Source: Serilophus lunatus (lineage: Eukaryota > Chordata > Aves > Passeriformes > Eurylaimidae). From it: a stretch of DNA of 64,000 nucleotides. The translations under genes and the position numbers were made by a program. Location: positions 366,322 to 430,321 of the forward strand of contig VXBA01003793.1 of NCBI GenBank assembly GCA_013399895.1, given 5' to 3'. Positions 1 to 9,893 of this stretch are shown here, one piece after another. Positions within the stretch are counted from its first letter, which is position 1; every line of letters starts with the position of its first letter. A model generated the notes under the pieces. That model searched no databases and was not told where the DNA came from. It saw nothing but the letters and a program-made list of their open reading frames with translations.

Positions 1-1806
1 AAACTACAGAGATTGAAACTAGTATTGGAGAAGTATTGGAGAAAGTAGTTTCAACATCTGATTGCAGCTAGTTGGAGTCTTACAAAGTTGAGGAAAAAAA
101 CCCAGAGTGAACTAGAAAGACTAAAGCTAGACCTTATAATAGCTTTTACAACATTTTTGGAATAGGACAGTGATCTGTGCTGAAAAAACTTGTTAGCCAT
201 CTGTTAAACTGAATAACCAGCTTCAAAATCTCTGATCAATCTACTAACATAATTTTATTTTAATTTTACACTTAATATATTTTGTTTTTCTTTTTAATTT
301 CCAACTATATCTGAGATTCCCTATTCCAGTAAGACCTAAGGGGTTTTGTTCATGAGAAGACTTTTAATTAGTGCTTGCAAGAGCAGAAGTTGGAGGTTTC
401 TGCAGAGAAGGCAACGTTGTCAGTCCCTGTTCTGCAATGTTTGGCAAATTTGGGATTACAATGAAACCTTATCTCCGTCCCTTCTGAGAGGATTGCAGGG
501 AAGTTTCCAGTTTTCCTTTAGACAAAACCCAAAAGAAAATGACATCAAAACAAAACAATGGGTAAAATATAGCAGCAAGCCTTTTCTTGTTGAGAGTGGT
601 TGTGATGCCAGGAGGCTTATCTTGCTGTGGTGGATGGGAGGGACCTGTTTCATTCATTTACTGTTTGCGAGATACTGTGCTCCTTGAAAGGGCTGCGCCT
701 GAAAGCAGGGAGGAATGATGCCTGTTCTGTGCCTCTAGTGACGATTGTTGGGTTCAGACAGGAGCTGTGGCAGATGGGAGGACTGGCCTCCCTCAGAACA
801 AACCAATCCACATCATGCCGGGGCAGAAGTCTGGGTGTGCAGGGCTGGCATAAGGAGCGCAGATGTGGCTGGAACAGGGAGGGCTTTGCCGGTCCCCAGA
901 GGAGCAGTGGGCAGACCCTCAGCCTTGCCTCAGGCATGATGGAAGGAGACTGACTATCTAGGGACAGAGAGGGAAAATGTGTGATATATTGCATCTCAAG
1001 AAGATGCTAAACATTCCTGAGCTGAGAGAAGACTGAAGGAAAAGATTCTTCCCCGGCAATGGCACAGTAGACAAGGGGAAAGGGAGAGATTTCCTTTATT
1101 TTTTAATTTCCAGCAGATTGATATTTTTCCTGGTCCAAAAGTAAGTTCATTTCAGTATGTAGTTGAATCTAATGTAGAGTTTAAAAATCCCCTTTGTATG
1201 CTTGTTTTAAGAAAAATGTAGCCAGAACCATATCAAAACTTTGACTAACCCAAGGTCAAAAAGAAAAATTATGTTGCCATTGCTACAGATATTTAATGAG
1301 AGGAACTACCTGTGACTCAGCTTTTTTTGAGACTGACAGGTTAGAATTTTTAGGAACACCTTATAAAAAAGAAACACAATTTGCCTTAGATGGCTCTTTT
1401 GACAAATTATACTAAAAAACTTTGCCAATACCTTTGGGAACAATTTTTAACTATGTTTTTAGCCCACGGCAGGAGCAGCTGCATCGCCAGAAAATTCAGG
1501 CTTAGCCTTCACAACCTTTCACATCAATTTGTTCCAGGACTTTCACAATGGCCCCTGTTAGAAAGTTTTCTCCAGATTCAGAATGAAACACTTCTAGCTG
1601 TGAGTTTAACTTGCAGCTCCTTTACTGATCTGTACTGAACAGTACATTACCTCTCTCTTTATAGCTACATGTATTGCTACATGTATGTGACTCATTTTCA
1701 TGTTTCCTCTAGTTGTTTCTCCTCTGTAGAATATAACTCCCATTCCTTTGCTATTTCTGCAGGATTAAAATCTCTGATCATTCTTACTGCTCTCTTCGAG
1801 GCTCTC
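1..1806. other. Gene-free AT-rich DNA
   Basis: I see no gene or recognisable repeat here. Short open frames occur on both strands but encode nothing I recognise. A minor direct repeat (GCTACATGTAT twice, 11 bp apart) lies near 1665-1686. The segment ends where the duplicated sequence flanking the NUMT begins. Confidence 0.6.
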
Positions 1807-1855
1807 TTTAGTCAACCCACAGCCTTCTTTAATTAGGGTCAATGAGATGAATCTG
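1807..1855 (+). repeat. Left copy of 49-bp direct repeat flanking the NUMT
   Basis: This 49-bp segment recurs at 2241-2289 with 47 of 49 positions identical; the two differences are a C/T and an A/T. Homology stops exactly at the borders of the mitochondrial insert: base 1806 differs from 2240, and base 1856 differs from 2290. It does not read as mitochondrial sequence, so it is most simply host DNA duplicated when the insert arrived. Most NUMTs join by end-joining without a long target duplication, so the length is unusual. Confidence 0.9.
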
Positions 1856-2240
1856 AATGAGTAGGCTGGTTGTTTCAATTAGGATGAGGGCAGGAATTAG
1901 GGGGGTTGGTTGGGGTACCTTCTGGCAGCAGGTGGCCTAAAGAAATTGAAGGCTGATTGCGTAGACCTGTAAGGAGGGTGGCTAGTCATAGGGGGAAGGC
2001 TAAGGCTGTGTTTCTCGATAGTTGAGTGGTGGGGGTGAATGTGTAAGGCAATGACTAGGAGAAGAGTTATAAGGGATGACAGGATTAGGGCTCATTTATG
2101 TCCTTTTTTATTTAGGGGAATTATTAGTTGTTTTGTAATTAAGTGGAGGAATCAGGGTTGTAGGGTCGATAGCCAATTGGGGATCCATCGGTTGTCTGGG
2201 GAAGGGAGTAAAAGGATTGGGAATAAGGTAGAGATTATGA
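1856..2240 (-). pseudogene. ATP6 (NUMT pseudogene): NUMT: nuclear copy of mitochondrial ATP6
   Basis: Read on the minus strand with the vertebrate mitochondrial code, this gives an internal part of ATP synthase subunit a (proton channel of mitochondrial complex V). Recognisable pieces in order are LLLPSPDNRWIPNWL, LITKQLMIPLNKKGHKWAL, then PYTFTPTTQLS and LATLLTGLRNQPS, ending near LIETTSLLI. Two in-frame TGA codons fall at conserved Trp positions (CCC-TGA-TTC and AAA-TGA-GCC), which are stops in the nuclear code. Around 2048-2052 the family residues between LLLVI and PYTFT are missing, about 17 nt, which shifts the frame. Both ends of the gene are absent, and flanking sequence is nuclear. 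It is therefore non-functional. The homology call is strong; the size of the deletion is inferred from my knowledge of the family. Confidence 0.93.
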
Positions 2241-2289
2241 TTTAGTCAACTCACAGCCTTCTTTAATTAGGGTCTATGAGATGAATCTG
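2241..2289 (+). repeat. Right copy of 49-bp direct repeat flanking the NUMT
   Basis: This is the second copy of 1807-1855, in the same orientation and 434 bp downstream, starting at the first base after the mitochondrial homology. Sequence then continues as unique nuclear DNA. The two mismatches imply the duplication is not very recent, in keeping with the decayed reading frame inside. Confidence 0.9.
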
Positions 2290-3860
2290 TTTACTTCAAC
2301 TGCAGCCTTGTGAGCAGTGCCCAAAGAAGAAGAACCAAAGCCTACGGTTTGTAGGCATTACCTTTCTTTTTTACAGCTCAGTAACAAAATTATGCCTTCC
2401 CACAACAGGAAAAGACCATTAATTTATGTCGACTTAATGATCTGTGATAAATCTGATACAGATGTATCTCCATAGAGAGATATAGAGTAGATCACATATA
2501 CAATCCACTATAAGCTTCTGTTCTGCAACTCAGCTACTTTGGTTTTTTTTCCCATCCTATATTTGTGCAGTTTATTATCTCTACACAACAGAAGAGCTTG
2601 GAAGAAAATTCAGTATAAACAAGAAATACCTTTTTTTCCCTCAGGCAGCACAAGTCTTGGCAACATCCCACAGTATATGGCTGAACTTTATTCCTGGTGG
2701 GAACACGGCTGGCACAGAGCAAGCTCTATTAAGTGTGCAATTGCATATTGACCTCTACTTGCTATTCACTGTGAATTTAGTATTTTAATAATGGTTTGTT
2801 CTTAAGGATGAGTGGGAGGTTTTTGTCCCTTGTTCCATCATAAATGCTATTGCAATAACTGATTGGCAGGATTTTTCCCTCATCTAATTAGATTCAAGTG
2901 TTTTAAGGAAGCTAAAGAAAGTTTACTACAGAGTACATGTGCAAATGCATGGTGGGAAGTAGGGAACGGCAACAGTCTGGAGCTGCTTCTTCAACACCAT
3001 GATTGTCAGATTCAATAGCCACATCTGGTAAGTAACTTCATGGCAGGGCCTGCATAAGCACACTGTAAAATTGTAATGTGGTCTGTAGAGGATAAGGGCT
3101 CCTTAGATCTGACATTATATTTACCAGGCTCACACTTTTCTAGCGGGAGAGGCCCTTCACCTTCTACTGTAAACAGAAAGAAATCAGAGGCTCTCTCATG
3201 CAGGGCTGTTGGCAGATCACCATGAACTTGTTTCAGCCAGAGCACACTTTGTTGTCATGGTCAGTGAAAGCCTTTGAGCTTCAAAGGTAAGTCCTATGCT
3301 CAAAGAGAGACATTGCAATGACCCAGGACTCCTGGCAGATTTGGTTTCAGTTACTGGAAGATTCTCAAAAAATTCAAAGGCACTTCAGCTCCCTTCAAAC
3401 TTCAGCAAAGAACAGCAGACCTCCTAGACAAAGCGCAAAGTGTAGCATTGGCAGTCTAGGGAGAGTCTGCATCTTGATTTCAGTAGAGCAGATGTTATCT
3501 GCAAGCAATTAACATACTTGTCATCACCAGTAAAATAGATACAGAATTCTTCAAACGATTTTTTTTATCTACCCTAAAGAAAAGTGTTTGTGCACAAAGC
3601 AAAATTTCCACATTAGTATTAAAATAACATTCAGTGAGGCACGCGGCATGTGTCACTTTTCAGTTTTTTGCAGTTCCTTTTTTTCCAAACAGGAATGCTG
3701 TAACACTTAGACCGGAGCTAGAGAACACATTTCATCGCAGACGTGTCTCTTTTAACAGCAGAATACTTCATGGCTATATTTTTTACTTCACTGTTATTAT
3801 TTTCAAATGCTACTTTGTTTTGCATACAGCCATATCAGGTATGTATCCCACTCTCATGAG
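2290..3860. other. Gene-free stretch between NUMT and LTR
   Basis: I see no gene or repeat family I recognise. Composition is ordinary AT-rich DNA with short T-runs (for example 2542-2550). The longest open frames are under 80 codons and show no known motif. Confidence 0.55.
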
Positions 3861-4328
3861 TGTGGTGAGTTGACCCTGGCTGGATGCCAGATGCCCACTG
3901 AAGCCACTCTATCATTCCTCTTTGCAGCTGGGCAAAGGAGAGAAACTATAGGGAAAGTCTTGCGGCTTGAGATTAGGACAGGGAGAGATCACGCACCAGT
4001 TACCCTCACAAGTGAAACAGACTTGACTTGGAAAAATTAGTTTAATTTATTATCAATCAAATCAGAATAGGTGTCATGGGTGGAAGTAGAAGGCTTAGAC
4101 AAAGCTATTCAAGAAGCCCTACCACTGAGTGCAGAAAGGACTCCCTTGCTGTCTAAAGTTTACATGCAACTGAATCCTGTCTTAACCTCGAATGGTGTTA
4201 ACGGTCTAAATTCTAAAGAGGCAGTTCTGTCTTGGAGCCAGCTGTCATTGGCTCCATCAGACACAGGGAACACTTCTGTCCTCTGTAGTCCCTCTACTAC
4301 CAAAACTTTGCCACACAAGTCCAATGCA
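3861..4328 (-). mobile_element. Avian endogenous-retrovirus LTR (degraded, minus strand)
   Basis: From memory, this matches a common bird LTR at both ends. On the plus strand the left end reads TGTGGTGAGTTGACCCTGGC, followed by the family's AGGACAGGGAGAGATCAC block and an ACAGACTTGACTTGG block. The right end carries CTTGGAGCCAGCTGTCATTG and CTACCAAAACTTTGCCACAC. The sense strand is minus: AATAAA lies at 4046-4051 on that strand, upstream of the 3' end. The middle (about 4070-4230) is diverged or shortened, and the usual TATA region is not recognisable. Flanking bases ATGAG (3856-3860) and ATGAA (4329-4333) could be a 5-bp target duplication with one change, as for ERVL-type elements. No internal retroviral genes adjoin it, so it is probably a solo LTR. 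The exact family is not certain. Confidence 0.8.
4046..4051 (-). promoter_or_regulatory. AATAAA polyadenylation signal within LTR
   Basis: A canonical AATAAA hexamer sits on the minus strand inside the 3861-4328 LTR, about 185 bp before its inferred 3' end. This is what suggests the minus strand as the sense strand. There is no evidence that it is used. Confidence 0.45.
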
Positions 4329-4904
4329 ATGAATTTCACCACAACACAACCACAGTGAACTTCAAAGAGCTACTTTCTGTTTATAGGTATATATGAGGAA
4401 CCCAGAGACACAGCATCCTGTTTTTAAAATTCTGAGTGTGTTTTGCAGCAGTCACATCTCTAACTGTCATACTACCTTGTTTAAGTAACTGTTTTAAAGA
4501 TTGTATACTGACCTGTCTTCTAAAGAATCTTTTAATTAGTTTACAAGCTTAAAAGATGAGAAATACTCTACAATTTCTCTGCACTCGCAGTTTGTTGTTC
4601 CTGTCTCTGGAGTCTCTGTAAATACTTGTTCCACCAGAAGTGCTTTACCTCCCAAAATCTAGACCTTCATTTGTGAGATACAGAAAAGAAAAACTTATTT
4701 GGAAGTTTCTCTATTGAGTGAGTTAAGGGATGGAGAAATAAAACATTTGCCGGGTCTGCTATTTTCAAAGTCATCATTTTCTAAACCCTGGCAGTATTAC
4801 GGGATAATTCCCTTTACACTGCTCCATCTCAATAAGTTCATTTGAGTTGCTGCTGTCTTAGAGGAGTGAAATGATTTTGTGGCTATAGAGCAAGGAGGGG
4901 GAAA

Positions 4905-4985
4905 GTGGTCTCAGTTCTTAGAACTGCCACAGGTTACTTATTTGATCTTGCCCAACTCATTGAGTAGTGCATCTGTGACAGAAGC
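4905..4985 (-). repeat. MIR-like SINE relic (weak)
   Basis: CTGCCACAGGTTACTTATTT followed by GATCTTGCCCAACTCATTGA lines up with the MIR core around the usual CTGCCACTGACTTGCTGTGT and GACCTTGGGCAAGTCA segments, in reverse orientation. Many substitutions are present, so this is tentative. MIR-type SINEs are ancient tRNA-derived retroposons shared across amniotes. Confidence 0.4.
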
Positions 4986-6747
4986 CTGCTAATCACTTAT
5001 CTCATTAAGGTTTTCAGAGAAAAAAGAAAGCCTATTGTTACATGTTTCTGATATGCCACGAGTAATGGAGCAACTCTTGATGGGGCTTCTATGTGTGACA
5101 GTAATAATAATAATTTATACAAGAATGTAAGAACCTTGAAGTCCTTTCATATCCCTTATGGTTATTTAACATCTGAGCTCATCACAAAATGTGCTTCTGA
5201 AATAAGCAGTGTTAACCTAATTTGCAGAAGGATTTTGTTTTTAGAAGGTCAGAAAGAGGCAGCAAGCTGTAGCATAAAGAGCTAGCAAAAGAGATTGAAC
5301 TTGAAACCAAGCTGCCCTGATTCCACTTTATTATTCCCAAACTCTGCAGCAGGTTCTGTGTTGATTAGCGACAGGAGTGGAGTGGAAAGTGACTATCATG
5401 CCAGAAAGACTTGAGGGCATTGAACCTGCAATGAGCCACACATATTTAAATCTAGCTAATGTAGTGACATCTTGAAGAAGCCTAGGGCAGAGAAGTTTCC
5501 TCTAAACAGAGGTTTCTAGACTACAAGTCTTGAATGCTTTTTGTGAGTAAATGATCCTGTTGCATTAGCTCTAATTAAAATCTTATCACACCTGTTTCAT
5601 ATTACACAGCACAATCTCTGAAGCTTGCTTCTTCTTCTTCTGCTTCAACCAAGACCTCCATGTTTGCATTCCAGATGCACAGACTGTTGATGCAGCTGCT
5701 CATGTAAAATGAACCAAGTGATTGGGATGCGAAACACCTGAAAGAATTAAGTTTTACTTCAAACTCTGTGACATATTACAGTCCAAAGATGGTGTAGCAA
5801 AGGAAGTCCTGATTTTACATACCATGCTGATGGGGGGAAACAGGGAAGATTAAATGACTCCTGCAATTCTAATCGAAAAGATGTTTTCCATATAACTAAG
5901 AGTGATGTTTGACTAAGAGTGATGACAAGAGGACTAGTTATAAAGTTTGACACAGGACCTCTGTAAAATATCCTTTTGTATAAATCAGCACTCAAAGAAC
6001 TCTTAATCTTCTAGAGTTATCTAGTCAAAGAAGAAAAATAAAATATAGATCAATGATTTCAGTAGATATCTGCTTATATCTGCTATGTTGAAATGTAGAA
6101 ACCTCTTCTTGTCTGATGGAGGGCAAGGCAAACCACAGAGAGCCTCTACTTTCTTACTGTATTGAGCCTCTTTTTAGGAGTTCCTCAAAATTATCCTTAT
6201 ATTTTTTGTTACATCCTATTCCTGAAAAGCTATGTTGCACCTTTATCCTTCTCTCTCTACATTCTCCTTTTGCAAATAGAGATTGTTCTGTCTGTCCTGG
6301 CAATTAATATAAAAAATAAGCTATATAAGCAAAATTAGCCTTCTATTGTTTTTTACTGTCTTCATCATATAGTTTTTGCTGATACAAAAATATTATTAGA
6401 AATGTTATTACTGTTCAGAACTACTGAAAAGCAGAAAAGTTACTAGTGGGTTAATGCCAAAAAAACAAAGCAAAGAAGTAAAAAATGGATTTTGGACAGG
6501 CAGTTTTGGAGCCTTGGTGGCTCCCAGCACTTCAGGTGCTGGGCATTTTATAGCAGTGGAAACTTTAATAGTTGAGGATGCTGAGTATTTGTTTGATGAC
6601 TGTTTAGGATATTAGTCCTTTGAAGACTGCAGTCAACAATAGTTTATTCAGTGCTAACAGTGTTTTGTGCCAGTAGCAAGTATTTAGTTCTATTGAACAG
6701 CCAAGCTTCAGAGTGTTGCTGTGGCCCTGCTATACTAGGGGTACTAC

Positions 6748-6763
6748 AAAAAAAAAAAAAAAA
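6748..6763 (+). repeat. Poly(A) run
   Basis: There are sixteen consecutive A residues. No recognisable retroposon body precedes them, so this is listed only as a homopolymer. Confidence 0.9.
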
Positions 6764-7494
6764 TCAACAGTTGATGCCAGAAAAATTAAGAGTGTGGTGG
6801 GTGGGGGAATAGATGTCATAAAATCAGGACATTTTATAAGTGCCTCTATTGAAGCAACTAGAGACCAGAATTAAATTAAACTTCACAGGGATTTAATCTG
6901 AGCTAAAAAATAGATGATGGAAGCAAATGTAAAAACATTCCTGCCTGAAAGAACAATACGCTTCTCATAGCTGTGATCGAAAATTTTGCTTACAACCTTT
7001 TGCTTCTTAAAAATAGCCTTATTATGTCAAAGATAACTTAGTTTGATCTTAAATTTAGATGTCACTGAAGAAAAGCAAATCCACTTAATAACACTTCCAG
7101 CAGATTTGCACTAGGACTCCAAATGGTTTTTGTTGTCTTCAGTTATGCTGAGGTTCAGAATCTTCCATCCTGACTAAAAATTATTTAATCTGCTACATTA
7201 ACATGCGAATGACCTCCTGTATTCCTTCCAAATCCTTTGAAGACACCTGTTTTCAAAATGTGTGAAATTTGTGGTTTAATTCAGTGTAGTTTCCTTTTAA
7301 GCAAAAACATAGACTGAACTGAGTGAGATCATGTTAACCACAAGTAAAATCTATAATTTGCTGTTTCCTTTAAAGAAGAAAATCTGTTGAATATTCATGC
7401 ATATGCTATAGATGGTGGTGCTGGTGAGGCTGGTAGCCATTTCTCTAAAAATGTCTCTACCAGACACTAACCTGCATCACGTAAGAGTCTAATG

Positions 7495-8498
7495 AGTTGA
7501 GGCCACATCCATTTGACGGCCAGTCACTAGTGAAGTCTCCCAAGGATCAGTGTTGGGCCTAGTCCTGTTACATATCTTTATTGATGATCTGGATGAGGGA
7601 ATTGAGTCCACCATTAGTCATCAGATGACACCAAGTTGGGAGGAAGTGTTGATCTGTTAGAGGGTAGGAGGGCTCTGCAGGGGGACCTGAACAGGCTGAA
7701 TAGATGGGCAGAATCCAATGGTATGAGACTCAACAAGTCCAAGTGACAGGTTCTACACTTTGGCTAAACAATCTCCTGCAGCACTACAGGCTAGGGACAG
7801 AGGGGCTGGAGAGCAGCCAGGCAGAAAGGAACCTGAGGGTACTGATTGACAGGAACCAGAACACGAGCAGCAGTGTGCCCAGGTGGGCAAAAAGGCCAAT
7901 GGCACCCTGGCCTGTAGCAGGAATAGTGTGGCCAGCAGGACCAGGGAAGTCATTTTCCCCTGTACTCACCACTGGTTAGGCTGCACCTTGAGTATTGCGA
8001 CCAGTTCCGGACCCCTCAGTTTAGGAAAGATGTTGAGATGCTCAAACACATCCAGAGAAGGGCAACAAGGCTGGCGAGGGGTATAGAACACAAGCCCTAT
8101 GAAGAATGGCTGAGGGAGCTGGGATTGTTTAGCCGGGAGAAGAGGATGCTCAGGGCAGACCTTATCACTCCCTACAACTACCTGAAAGGGGATTATAGCC
8201 AGGTGAGGATCAGTCTCTTCTCTCAGGTAATCAGTGACTGAAAGAGAGGATACAGTCTCCAGCTGCACCCGGGGAAGTTTTGGCTGGGCATTATGAAAAA
8301 ATTCTTCACATAAAGAGTGATTGGCCATCGGAATGAACTGCCCACGGAGGCGGTGGACTCACTCTCCTTGGAAGTGTTTAAAAGAGGACTGGATGTGGCA
8401 CTTAGTACCATGGTTTAGTTGATGAGATTATGTCAGGTAATAGATTGGATTTGATCTCTAAGATCTTTTCCAACCTAGTTAATTCTGTGATTCCGTGA
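7495..8498 (+). mobile_element. CR1 LINE, 5'-truncated, with frameshifted RT C-terminus
   Basis: This is a Chicken Repeat 1 non-LTR retrotransposon of about 1 kb, truncated at its 5' end as most copies are. The plus strand carries the end of the ORF2 reverse transcriptase: GSVLGLVLLHIFIDDLDEG near 7542-7600, then a one- or two-base loss at the ADDTK region (about 7618-7632), then a frame with LNRLNRWAESNGMRLNKSK. An open segment at 8038-8241 contains HIQRRATRLARGIEHKPYEE, WLRELGLFSREKR and LISLFSQV-like CR1 tail residues, and closes at an early TGA. The element ends in the CR1 3' signature: TTTTCCAACCT followed by two degenerate ATTCTRTGA-type octamers at 8481-8498. Several frameshifts and stops make it inactive. 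Birds are the hosts in which this 3' end is typical, which supports the organism call. The left boundary is approximate. Confidence 0.95.
8481..8498 (+). repeat. CR1 3'-terminal octamer repeats
   Basis: ATTCTGTG and ATTCCGTG are degenerate copies of the short 3' microsatellite (ATTCTRTG type) at which CR1 reverse transcription is thought to begin. They fix the 3' boundary of the element. Confidence 0.85.
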
Positions 8499-9787
8499 AG
8501 TGATATTACCTTATAGAACTGTAATTAGCGGTACTGAAAAAGCCGACATCTTTGTGTGCTGTTGAAAGTCTGTTCGTTTAAACACCAGACTTGTTTACAT
8601 AGTTGAACAGAAAGCCTTATTAGGATAAAGAAAGGAGAGACTGTATTCTGGAAAGAATCAAAGAAAAGAGGTGATCAGAAGTTACCGTTTCAATGGCTTG
8701 TATGTGCTGACTAGAGGACATTACAGCTGAATAAGAATTGTATTACCTATGTGGACTGTATTAGCTGAATTACTGCGCAACTGTTGTGGTCAGACTTTTA
8801 CCACAACAATACTGGAAGGAAGCTGACACGTTAAATGGAATCAAAGTAGAGCAACAAGAATTATGAGAACTCTAGAAGCCCTCTTTAACAAAAAATGGCC
8901 TGAGAAATTCCACCTATTTTCACTTATGACTGTAAGTAGTTTGCTCACACCCCCTATTACTGGGAGAGGGTAGAGATTTTTAATAGGAAAATGATTATTA
9001 CAAGATTAAGAGACTGAGTATTAATTGAATTTGGACAAAAAGTACTCATTCTATATCTGATTATCCTCTTTTTATGGCCACATCTTCAGGTAAGTTCAAG
9101 GCTTTTTCTGAGCTGTGGGAAATGGTTGAAGTTATTCATAGGCCTTTTGATGAAATAGTTTGATGAGAAAATACTGATTTAATGAAGCTGAAATATTTTG
9201 AAAAAAATATACCAGGATTTGTGAGGAACTGTAACTGAACCATGGACAGGATTCCAGAAGAACAGGAAAAGTGAATAAATCTGTTCCAGTAAATTAAATA
9301 TTCTTGGGGCAATTCTCTGGCATTAAAGTCAACTTTTATGGAAGATCCCATATCCATATTGTGAAAATTACTTTACTCTCCATTGCATGATAACTGCTTC
9401 CTGTTTACCTATTTGGAACATTATGTAGATCATGCTTGTTTCCAGACCATACCCTAAAATTGTTTGAGAAAATAGTAGCAGTCTGTAGCAAAAATGTTCC
9501 TGGAATCGTTCTGCTACTTTGTGGACAATCAAATCTCAGTGCCCAGGAACTATTCCTGGTACTGTTTTATTCATTAGAGCAGATGAGATTGTAGTGTGCT
9601 GCTGGAGATCCCAAGCCACCAAGATGAGTGGTTTCATGCTTTCTCAGAAAGTGGACAGGCACATGAACCAGCTCTCGAGTCCAGCTGCAGCATCTGCCTG
9701 AGAAAGAGAAAAGAGAACAGTGGTTGACATCCTTTAGTAGTCCTGGTGATGTATTTCACTTCTTAAATTCTATTCATCTCAGGTTCC

Positions 9788-9836
9788 AAAATGAAAACAA
9801 ATGAAAACAAACAAACAAACAATCGAACAAAACAAT
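9788..9836 (+). repeat. A-rich (AAAC)n-type simple repeat
   Basis: ATGAAAACAA occurs twice, followed by four AAAC-type units and a degenerate CGAACAAAAC tail. It is a low-complexity tract. Confidence 0.8.
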
Positions 9837-9862
9837 CAGTAATCTTAAAGGTTTTGACATCA

Positions 9863-9893
9863 AATCTTGTAAAATCATAATCTTGTAAAATCA
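9863..9893 (+). repeat. 16-bp tandem duplication
   Basis: AATCTTGTAAAATCAT is repeated directly with period 16, the second copy nearly complete. It is probably a replication-slippage duplication. Confidence 0.8.

Larger units (their letters stand above)
4329..7494. other. Gene-free stretch with one weak SINE relic and an A-run
   Basis: No gene is recognisable. Contents are a weak MIR-like match at 4905-4985, a 16-base A-run at 6748-6763, and otherwise unique AT-rich DNA. A short stretch near 5260-5330 resembles a MIR core too weakly to call. Confidence 0.5.

Noticed and set aside
2039..2245. 68-codon plus-strand open frame over the NUMT
   Set aside because: It is the antisense of the mitochondrial ATP6 copy.
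4071..4358. 95-codon open frame on the plus strand
   Set aside because: It lies almost wholly inside the degraded LTR (3861-4328), on the strand opposite to its inferred sense strand, and has no recognisable domain.
5260..5330. Possible MIR core (AGATTGAACTTGAAACCAAG followed by CTGCCCTGATTCC)
   Set aside because: Only one block resembles the MIR consensus and the flanks do not continue the match.
8038..8241. 67-codon open frame with LINE-like residues
   Set aside because: It is the tail of the CR1 reverse transcriptase reading frame, not an independent gene.
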